This document shows, one piece after another, positions 44,093 to 50,300 of a stretch of DNA of 64,000 bases (within the stretch, counting starts at the first letter, position 1; each line of letters begins with the position of its first letter). The translations under genes were made by a program, and so were the position numbers. The notes beneath the pieces were generated by a model. The model worked only from the letters and a program-made list of their open reading frames with translations. It ran no database searches and was not told the DNA's origin. The DNA lies in the NCBI RefSeq assembly GCF_003063355.1, contig NZ_NESH01000002.1:62001-126000 (forward strand), given 5' to 3'. Source of the DNA: Limnohabitans sp. Bal53 (lineage in GTDB: Bacteria; Pseudomonadota; Gammaproteobacteria; Burkholderiales; Burkholderiaceae_C).

Positions 44093-44491
44093 ATGAAAAC
44101 GCCAACACGCAGACGCTTTATCGAAATCACGCCCTTTGCAGGTCTTGTACTGTTGGCCGCTTGCTCGCCCAAAGTCGAACCACAGAGTGTGCAGATGGCG
44201 ACCACGCCCGCCCCGAATCCGCCACCCGCGGCCGCTGCAGCACCATCAAAGACGGCCATCAATCTTCCAATGCTCGAAATAGGCGATGCCCAAGCCGTGG
44301 TGTTTGGCTATGTGGACGACGCCACCCAAGCGGACAAGGTGAAATTCACAAACTACGTGTCTGGGAGTGCTTGCAGCAACTGCGCGTTGTTCCAAGGCGA
44401 GGCAGGCGATGTCGCAGGTGGATGCCCTCTCTTTGTTGGCAAGCATGTGGCGGCAAAGGGTTGGTGCACGTCTTGGGCCAAAAAGGCCTGA
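44093..44491 (+). CDS. High-potential iron-sulfur protein (HiPIP) with Tat-type signal
   Basis: A 132-residue precursor. The N-terminus TRRRFIEITPFAGLVLLAAC has a twin-arginine-like motif and also ends in a lipobox-like LAAC (C24), so the mature protein may be periplasmic or lipid-anchored. A Pro/Ala linker follows. The [4Fe-4S] ligands are C94, C97, C111 and C125 (SACSNCALFQ, GGCPLF, GWCTSW), with the usual HiPIP spacing. HiPIPs carry single electrons in the periplasm, for example to cytochrome oxidase or a reaction centre. AAGGAAC precedes the ATG at 44093. Confidence 0.88.
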   Translation: MKTPTRRRFIEITPFAGLVLLAACSPKVEPQSVQMATTPAPNPPPAAAAAPSKTAINLPMLEIGDAQAVVFGYVDDATQADKVKFTNYVSGSACSNCALFQGEAGDVAGGCPLFVGKHVAAKGWCTSWAKKA

Positions 44492-44529
44492 GCCACCCAA
44501 AGAAGGTCATCCGTGTCCATCAGATCACC

Positions 44530-45364
44530 ATGACTCATTGGCGACGCCTTTCCCTCCTTTCGCTGTTGCTTGCAGCGCTGACACTCGGTGGATGCCAAAC
44601 CACCACCAGTGGTGGCTCGGTCGGCACAGACCGTCAACAGCTCCTTCTGGTTTCGTCCCAGCAGCTTGAACAGATGGCTGCGCAAAGTTACAGCAAGTTG
44701 ACTTCCGAAGCCGCTGCAAAAGGCATCCTCAATACCGATGCTTCGATGCTTCGATGCTTCGATGCTGCGGCGCCTTCGTGCCATTGCCCAAAGAATTGAA
44801 CCCCAGACAAAAATTTTTCGCCCCGACGTGCCCAATTGGAAATGGGAAGTCAACATGATCAACAGCAGTGAACTCAATGCATTCTGTATGCCGGGTGGAA
44901 AAATTATTTTTTACTCAGGCCTGATCCGGCAACTGAATCTGACCGATGAAGAAATAGCAGTGGTGATGGGGCATGAAATTTCGCATGCATTGAGGGAACA
45001 CTCACGCGAACAGGTCTCACAGGCATTGGCTGCACAATCTGCCATAGGACTGGGCGCTGCACTGTTCGGTTTTGGCCAAGGTGCTGCTGACATTGCAGGA
45101 GTCCTGTACCAGTCTCTCGTTGCTACCCGTTTCAGCCGGACCGATGAGAATGAAGCCGATCGCATGGGCCTGGAACTCTCAGCGCGGGCTGGTTATGACC
45201 CGCGCGCAGGGGTCACGCTGTGGCAGAAAATGATCAAAGCCAACAGTGGCGGCAGCCCCCCCGTATTTTTAAGCAGTCACCCAACAGAGGCCAGCCGCGT
45301 GCAGCAAATCGAAGAACTGCTGCCGACGGTCTTGCCTTTGTACAAAGCCGCTCGCCGAGACTGA
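44530..45364 (+). pseudogene. M48-family metallopeptidase lipoprotein, frame broken at an octamer repeat (phase-variable or decayed)
   Basis: The gene is read in two frames. 44530-~44740 encodes a lipoprotein signal (LLAALTLGGCQTTT) and LVSSQQLEQMAAQSYSKL up to GILNTDASML. From about 44766 the continuation RRLRAIAQRIEPQTKIFRPD is in the +1 frame and runs to 45364, with the zinc motif HEISH (VVMGHEISHALREHS) and third ligand region ENEADRMGLELS of LoiP/BepA-like peptidases. The frames meet exactly at a tandem octamer (44737-44766). With one or four full copies the frame would be open; with the three present it stops at about 44797. The protein would act on outer-membrane proteins in the periplasm. 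Confidence 0.85.
44737..44766 (+). repeat. Octanucleotide tandem repeat GATGCTTC (3.75 copies) inside the M48 peptidase gene
   Basis: Three perfect GATGCTTC units (44737, 44745, 44753) are followed by GATGCT. The unit length is not a multiple of three, so each gain or loss changes the reading frame. The sequence expected from homologous proteins needs one unit; two extra units (16 bases) give the +1 shift seen. Confidence 0.9.
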
Positions 45365-45375
45365 GACTGACATGA

Positions 45376-45402
45376 CAAGGGCCCCGAAGGGCCCTTGCTT
45401 TT
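45376..45402. terminator. Intrinsic terminator between convergent M48 and nagL genes
   Basis: A CAAGGGC/GCCCTTG stem with an eight-base loop, followed by CTTTT, lies 12 bases after the M48 stop. On the other strand it lies just past the nagL stop. Confidence 0.7.
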
Positions 45403-45413
45403 GTGGGATTCGC

Positions 45414-46052
45414 TCAGCCAGCGTCAGGCTGCCGACCCGGCGCCGCTTTTTGAAAGGCCTCCAGTTCCATACAAGCCTTTTCCACCGCCATGATGTGTGG
45501 CCATTGCGTCAGGTCCACATTGAAGCGGCGAGCGCTTTCAACTTGGGGGATCAAATACACATCGGCCAGCGTCGGGGTGTCGCCAAAGCTGAAGCGGCCA
45601 CGCTGCGTGTCAGCCGAGATCAGGGCTTCGTAGGCGTCAAAGCTTGCGCTGATCCAAGTGGCGCACCAGGCGTTGATGGCGTCTTCGTTGGCGCCGAATT
45701 GTTTGCGCAGCGTTTGCAAAACGCGGCGGTTGTTGAGAGGGTGGATGTCACAACCCACCATGGCCGCCAGCGCGCGCACATGGGCGCGGTCGTCAGCGCC
45801 TACAGGCAGGAGGGCGGGCGTGGGGTGTTTTTCTTCCAACCATTCGATGATGGCGGGTGACTGGATCAGCACCTGCTTGCCCGTGTCGAGCGCGGGCACC
45901 ATTTGCTGGGGGTTGACCGACTTGAAGGCGTCGCCTTGCTGTTCATCGACCCGCAGGTCCACCGCCACGTAGTCGGTGGCGATGCCTTTGAGGTTGAGCG
46001 CAATGCGCAGGCGGTGCGAGGTGCCGCTTCTGAAAAAACTGTAGAGCTTCAT
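45414..46052 (-). CDS. nagL: Maleylpyruvate isomerase (glutathione-dependent, NagL type)
   Basis: A 212-residue zeta-class glutathione transferase. It starts MKLYSFFRSGTSHRLRIALN, where the S-G-T-S-H-R active-site loop replaces the SSCSWR of maleylacetoacetate isomerases and matches NagL-type maleylpyruvate isomerases. IQSPAIIEWLEEKHPTPALL is the glutathione gamma-glutamyl site. It isomerises maleylpyruvate to fumarylpyruvate. It is the last gene of the nagX-nagI-nagK-nagL set transcribed leftward, separated from nagK by a repeat-filled gap. Confidence 0.9.
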   Translation of the reverse strand: MKLYSFFRSGTSHRLRIALNLKGIATDYVAVDLRVDEQQGDAFKSVNPQQMVPALDTGKQVLIQSPAIIEWLEEKHPTPALLPVGADDRAHVRALAAMVGCDIHPLNNRRVLQTLRKQFGANEDAINAWCATWISASFDAYEALISADTQRGRFSFGDTPTLADVYLIPQVESARRFNVDLTQWPHIMAVEKACMELEAFQKAAPGRQPDAG

Positions 46053-46083
46053 GTTGTTGAGGGGCTGGTGGTTTCAATGGGAA

Positions 46084-46254
46084 TGGATCGCTTCGTGCCT
46101 CGCGATGACATGGCTTTTTGCGTCACTGCGGGGAGCGCAGCGATGAGGCGATCTGTGAATTGCTTCGTGCTTCGCGTCGACACTGCTTGTTGTGTCACTG
46201 CGAGGAGCGCAGCGACGTGGCAGTCTATGGATTGCTTCGTACTTCACAATGACA
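46084..46254. repeat. GTCATTGCGAG-family repeats between nagK and nagL
   Basis: Two diverged units with alternating GGATCGCTTCGTGCCTCGCG and CACTGCGAGGAGCGCAGCG segments occupy the 232-base gap. The family is the same as at 15150, 18340 and 48444. No gene is seen. Confidence 0.8.
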
Positions 46255-46284
46255 TTTTTCTCCTGCCTCATCGCCACGCGTTCT

Positions 46285-46986
46285 TTATGCTGCAGCGCCG
46301 ATGTGCAGCGCGATCTCGGCCACGCCTTCGACGCGGCCTGTGATTTTGTCACCAGTGACCACGGGGCCCACGCCTTCCGGGGTCCCGGTGTAGATCAGGT
46401 CGCCAGGCTGCAGGTGGTAGTAGGTGGACAGGTCGGCGATGATTTCGCGGATGTTCCAGATCAGCTTGTCGACGTTGGACGACTGCTTGGTGACGCCATT
46501 GACTTCGAGGGCAATGGTGCCGTTCTCGATCACCACGCCGGGCATGGGCACGATTTCGGAGCAGGCCGAGCCTTGCTCGATGTCCTTGCCCGTGTCCCAC
46601 GGGCGGCCTTTGTCACGCGCCACCAGCTGCAGGTCGCGGCGGGTCATGTCCAGGCCTGCACCGTAGCCATAGACCAGTTCATGCGCGTTGGCTTCGCTCA
46701 CGCGAAAACCTTCTTTGCCAATGGCCAGCACCAGTTCCATCTCGAAGTGGTAGTTGTTGGTGCGGGGTGGGTAGTCGACGGTCGCGCCACTTTCCACAAG
46801 GGTCTGCGGCGACTTGGTGAAGTAAAACGCCTGCTCGACGCTTTTGTCGACAGGGCGGCCCATCTCCACAGCGTGCGCATGGTAGTTGCGGCCCACGCAG
46901 AAGATGCGGTTGACAGGGAAGCGCTCTTGTTGGCCACGGATGGGCAGTGAGGCTATGGTGGGCGGGGTGAAGAGGTAAGTCGTCAT
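46285..46986 (-). CDS. nagK: Fumarylpyruvate hydrolase (FAH family, NagK type)
   Basis: A 233-residue FAA-hydrolase-fold enzyme. It begins MTTYLFTPPTIASLPIRGQ, then FCVGRNYHAHAVEMGRP and FYFTKSPQTLV. Metal ligands are the two Glu of FEMELVLAIGKEG and the Asp of YGYGAGLDMTRRDLQ; the catalytic His is likely in NYHAHAVE. LIYTGTPEGVGPV is the C-terminal family signature. It splits fumarylpyruvate into fumarate and pyruvate, the last gentisate step. ATG at 46986, preceded on the coding strand by a repeat array. Confidence 0.92.
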   Translation of the reverse strand: MTTYLFTPPTIASLPIRGQQERFPVNRIFCVGRNYHAHAVEMGRPVDKSVEQAFYFTKSPQTLVESGATVDYPPRTNNYHFEMELVLAIGKEGFRVSEANAHELVYGYGAGLDMTRRDLQLVARDKGRPWDTGKDIEQGSACSEIVPMPGVVIENGTIALEVNGVTKQSSNVDKLIWNIREIIADLSTYYHLQPGDLIYTGTPEGVGPVVTGDKITGRVEGVAEIALHIGAAA

Positions 46987-47006
46987 GGTTTGGTGATGTG
47001 TGTGTT

Positions 47007-47361
47007 GTAGGAGCGGTCTCCGACCGCGAAGGTTTTCGCGGTCGGAGACCGTTCCTACGAAGAGGTGATCAGCTGCGGTTTTTATTCGTGCCGAGTTGGC
47101 GATGCTTGGGTGATGTGTGTGTGCAGATGTTTGTGGTGTAGGAGCGGTCTCTGACCGCGATGGTTTTCGCGGTCGCAGACCGCTCCTACGAAGAGGTGGT
47201 TCAGCCGCGGTTTTTATTCATGCCGAGTTGGCGATGCTTGGGTGATGTGTGTGTGCAAATGTTTGTGGTGTAGGAGCGGTCTCTGACCGCGATGGTTTTC
47301 GCGGTCGCAGACCGCTCCTACAAGGCAGTGAGGTTTGTTCGCGGTCGCAGACCGCTCCTAC
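47007..47361. repeat. ~131-bp tandem array of GTAGGAGCGGTCTC hairpins between nagI and nagK
   Basis: The GTAGGAGCGGTCTC head recurs at 47007, 47138 and 47270 (spacing 131-132 bases). Each head is paired with an inverted copy ending CGCTCCTACG, and a fourth half-element lies near 47340. The linkers (GCCGAGTTGGCGATGCTTGG and TGTGTGTGCAAATG) are also repeated, so the whole hairpin-plus-linker block was duplicated in tandem. It fills the entire 386-base gap inside the nag operon. Confidence 0.9.
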
Positions 47362-47372
47362 GAAGAGGTGGA

Positions 47373-48410
47373 TCAACCCCGGTTTTCGTAAACGCCCAAC
47401 TTGCGGTGCAGGGGCGATTCGTCGGCGATGAAGATGAAGGCGTGTTGGTCGGCGTTCAGGTTGGTCAGCGTCACAGCTTCGTAGCCGGGCGCGCAGCAGG
47501 TGTCGGCCTCAAGCAGGGTGAAGGTGCTGGCCACAATTTGCGCTTGCACCGCGCCTTCAATCACATGGAAGACTTGAGCGGGCGATCGAGCTGGCAAACG
47601 CAGGGTCTGGCCGGGGCGCAGCATCAGGGCGTAAAAACCCAAGATGTTTTCCGCATCGCCACCCGTCTCGGGGTTGGTGTAGGTCACTTGCACCTGCTCC
47701 AAGCCCGCATCGTCAGAGGCCAGTGATTCGAGCGCGGCTTTGACGTCTTTCCAGGCGTAGCGCAGCATGGGGTAGGCCTTCTTGCTGCGCTCAAACACAT
47801 GTGAGGGCACCACGCCGCCACGGGCGTATTGCTTGTCGCCTTGCCCCGGCACCACGGTCTGGCGGTCGCCGTTGATGTGGTAGCTGGCCTCCATGTAATA
47901 AACCAGAGGCAGGTCCAGCACATCCAGCCAGATCACAGGCTCGGTGCCGTCGTGGCCGTGCTCGTGCCACAGGCCGGTAGGCGTCAGGATCAGGTCGCCC
48001 CGGCTCATGGGGCATTTCGCGCCGTCTACTGTGGTCCAAGCGCCTTCGCCTTCCACCACCATGCGCACCGCGTTGGGTGTGTGGCGGTGGCTGGGGGCCC
48101 ATTCGCCGGGCATGAGCAGCTGCATGCCCAAATACATGGCTGCTGAGGCCTGCATTTTGTCCAGGCCGTGGCCGGGGTTGGCCAGCACCAGTACGCGGCG
48201 CTCGGCTTTTTCAATCGGGGTCAGCTCGCCCGCCTTGAGCAAGAGCGGCTTGATGTCCTTGTAGGCCCAGCAGGTGGGCTGGGTCTGGCGGGTGGGCACC
48301 TTGGGGGGCAGCACGCCGCGCAGGCTGGGCCACAGGGGCACCAAGTTCACATTGCGCAGGTCCTGCACATAGTCTGCGGGCAGGTCTTCGATTCGGCCGA
48401 GGTCGTTCAT
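47373..48410 (-). CDS. nagI: Gentisate 1,2-dioxygenase
   Basis: A 345-residue bicupin Fe(II) dioxygenase that opens gentisate to maleylpyruvate. The N-terminal cupin holds the iron ligands in HRHTPNAVRMVVEGEGAW and the later His of GLWHEHGHDGTEPVIWLD. The second cupin is RLPARSPAQVFHVIEGAVQ. The ATG at 48410 has an AAAGGACAAGGAC ribosome-binding site. It lies downstream of the 3-hydroxybenzoate hydroxylase gene, separated by a 492-base repeat array. Confidence 0.93.
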   Translation of the reverse strand: MNDLGRIEDLPADYVQDLRNVNLVPLWPSLRGVLPPKVPTRQTQPTCWAYKDIKPLLLKAGELTPIEKAERRVLVLANPGHGLDKMQASAAMYLGMQLLMPGEWAPSHRHTPNAVRMVVEGEGAWTTVDGAKCPMSRGDLILTPTGLWHEHGHDGTEPVIWLDVLDLPLVYYMEASYHINGDRQTVVPGQGDKQYARGGVVPSHVFERSKKAYPMLRYAWKDVKAALESLASDDAGLEQVQVTYTNPETGGDAENILGFYALMLRPGQTLRLPARSPAQVFHVIEGAVQAQIVASTFTLLEADTCCAPGYEAVTLTNLNADQHAFIFIADESPLHRKLGVYENRG

Positions 48411-48443
48411 GTCCTTGTCCTTTCAAGCGGGGGTCAAGAGGGC

Positions 48444-48847
48444 GTCATGGCGAGCGCAGCGCGGCAATCCATGGATCGCCACGTCGCTACGCTCCTCGCG
48501 ATGACGGGGGTGATGGATCGCCGCGTCGCTTCGCTCCTCGCGATGACGGGGGTGATGGATCGCCACGTCGCTACGCTCCTCGCGATGACGGTGGTGATGG
48601 ATCGCCACGTCGCTTCGCTCCTCGCGATGACGGTGGTGATGGATCGCCGCGTCGCTTCGCTTCTCGCGATGACGGTGTGGGGGTGCGGTGCTGGTTCTTT
48701 CGTCATTGCGAGCGAAGCGCGGCAATCCATGGATCGCCACGTCGCTACGCTCCTCGCGATGACGGTGGTGATGGATCGCCACGTCGCTACGCTCCTCGCG
48801 ATGCCGGGGGTGATGGATCGCCACGCCACTTCGCTCCTCACCATGAC
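48444..48847. repeat. 42-bp tandem repeat array (GTCATTGCGAG family) between nagX and nagI
   Basis: About nine units, mostly 42 bases (for example GATGGATCGCC at 48512 and 48554). Each has an internal inverted pair (CGTCGCTACGCTCCTCGCG against its partial complement). One inverted half-element (CATTGCGAGCGAAGCGCGGC) interrupts the array near 48702-48722. No unique spacers exist, so it is not a CRISPR. It accounts for nearly the whole gap of 492 bases. Confidence 0.92.
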
Positions 48848-48902
48848 CGAGTGGGCATGGTTTGACGCAGTGGGGGGCGGTGACGGTCGTGGAGTCTTCA
48901 TG

Positions 48903-50117
48903 TCATCGGGGGTGTTGTGCGGCGTCGAGGCAGTTGCCCACGTTCCAGCCATACAGCCATTCCATCGCATCATAAAAGCGCTCGGGGCTGCGGCCGCGCC
49001 ACAGGTCGTTGCGCACCAGGCGCTCGACGCCTTTTGCGTGGTAGATACGGCCCATCTCGCGGCTGGACAGCACGATGCGGGCGGTGCGGGCCACACGGGC
49101 GCGTTGGTACATGTCCAGTGCTTGGGGCCAGTCGTTGCTGTGCACACGCAGGGCTTCGCCCAAGGTGACGGCGTCTTCCATGGCCATGCAGGCGCCTTGG
49201 GCCATGTACTGCGTGGTGGGGTGAGCGGCGTCGCCCAGCAGGGTCACGCGGCCATGGGTCCATTGGCCAATCGGCTCGCGGTCGGCCGTGGCCCAGCGTT
49301 TCCAGGTCTTGGGCAGGTCGATCAGCTGGCGGGCTTTGGGGCAAATGCCTTGGAAGTAGCTTTGTACTTCTTCTTTGCTGCCGTCTTTGACTCCCCATTC
49401 CTCTTGCTCGCGGCTGTGGAAGGTCACGACCACGTTGTACTGCTCGCCACCACGCAGGGGGTAGTGCACCAGGTGGCAGTTGGGGCCCACCCATATGGCG
49501 GCGGCGTTCCATTGCAGGTCTTGCGGAAAGTCCTTTTTGTCGACCACGGCGCGGTAGACCACATGGCCTGTCACGCGGGCCGGATCGCCCACAAACTGCT
49601 CGCGCACCACCGATTTGACGCCGTCGGCCCCGATCAGGGCGCAGCCTTGGAAGGCTTTGCCGTTTTGGTCCCACACGGTCACGCTGCTGTCGTCCTGCTC
49701 AATGCGCTCGACACGGGTGCTGGTGTGAAATTGCACTTGCCCGGTTTCTTGCGCCGCTTCGAGCAAGGACAAATGCACATCGGCACGGTGGATCACGGCA
49801 TAGGGGTTGCCAAAGCGCTGGCGGAATTTTTCATCCGTGGGGATCTTGCCGACCTGGTACTCGTCGAGCGCGTCGTGCATCACCATGTAATCGGTGTAGA
49901 CCGCACGGCCACGGGCCTTGTCACCGACGCCCAACGCGTCAAAGGCATGAAAGCCGTTGGGTCCAATTTGGATGCCCGCGCCAATCTCGCCGATTTCGGG
50001 GGCTTGCTCCAGCACGGTGACGGCAAAGCCTTGGCGCACCAGTGCCAAAGCAGCGGCCAGGCCGCCGATGCCACCGCCTGCGACCAGGACGGGGAGGGTG
50101 TTTTGCAAAGGGATCAT
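48903..50117 (-). CDS. nagX: 3-hydroxybenzoate 6-monooxygenase (FAD, salicylate-hydroxylase-like)
   Basis: A 404-residue group A flavoprotein monooxygenase. The FAD site is VAGGGIGGLAAALALVRQGF, the DG motif is ALIGADGVKSVVREQF and the GD motif is VTLLGDAAHPTTQYMAQGAC. With NADH and O2 it would hydroxylate 3-hydroxybenzoate at C6 to gentisate; the adjoining gentisate genes favour this over salicylate 1-hydroxylation. ATG at 50117. A perfect palindrome lies 50 bases upstream and is a likely operator for the operon. Confidence 0.87.
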   Translation of the reverse strand: MIPLQNTLPVLVAGGGIGGLAAALALVRQGFAVTVLEQAPEIGEIGAGIQIGPNGFHAFDALGVGDKARGRAVYTDYMVMHDALDEYQVGKIPTDEKFRQRFGNPYAVIHRADVHLSLLEAAQETGQVQFHTSTRVERIEQDDSSVTVWDQNGKAFQGCALIGADGVKSVVREQFVGDPARVTGHVVYRAVVDKKDFPQDLQWNAAAIWVGPNCHLVHYPLRGGEQYNVVVTFHSREQEEWGVKDGSKEEVQSYFQGICPKARQLIDLPKTWKRWATADREPIGQWTHGRVTLLGDAAHPTTQYMAQGACMAMEDAVTLGEALRVHSNDWPQALDMYQRARVARTARIVLSSREMGRIYHAKGVERLVRNDLWRGRSPERFYDAMEWLYGWNVGNCLDAAQHPR

Positions 50118-50166
50118 GGGGGTTCCTGGCGTGGGGGGGGGCAGTCAAAGGTCGAACAGGGATTCG

Positions 50167-50180
50167 ATAAGTATACTTAT
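50167..50180. promoter_or_regulatory. Perfect 14-bp palindrome, candidate MarR-type operator for the nag operon
   Basis: ATAAGTATACTTAT is a perfect dyad 50 bases upstream of nagX and about 120 bases upstream of the divergent mnhA. AT-rich dyads of this size are typical of MarR-family sites, and MarR-type regulators (for example MobR) control 3-hydroxybenzoate genes in Comamonas. No marR gene is in the window, so the regulator lies elsewhere. Confidence 0.6.
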
Positions 50181-50300
50181 TAAATGCCAGATTAGCCAGA
50201 CGTCATTTCGAATCGGAAATCAAAGACCTGTGGGCATCTGGCCTTTCGCGGTCCCGACGACTTGCGTGGTTATATTCACGGCTTACCTGAAAGACATGCC

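Noticed and set aside
43660-44262. A 200-codon frame on the - strand in the gap before the HiPIP gene
   Set aside because: It overlaps the HiPIP signal region antisense, has no recognisable domain and no ribosome-binding site.
44161-44799. A 212-codon frame running from the HiPIP gene into the M48 gene
   Set aside because: Its first part is an out-of-frame reading of the HiPIP gene; only the portion from the ATG at 44530 is meaningful, as the first half of the M48 gene.
48423-48824. A 133-codon frame of His/Arg-rich repeats
   Set aside because: It is only the translation of the 42-bp DNA repeat; the repeated peptide follows from the DNA repeat and carries no independent coding signal.
48444-48847. 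A possible CRISPR array
   Set aside because: Units are contiguous with no unique spacers, and no cas gene is present. The 63- and 36-bp arrays fail for the same reason.
48168-50183. A 671-codon open frame on the + strand across the nag genes
   Set aside because: It is antisense to nagI and nagX and runs through the 42-bp repeat array, whose period keeps frames open. Its translation has no family-like sequence.
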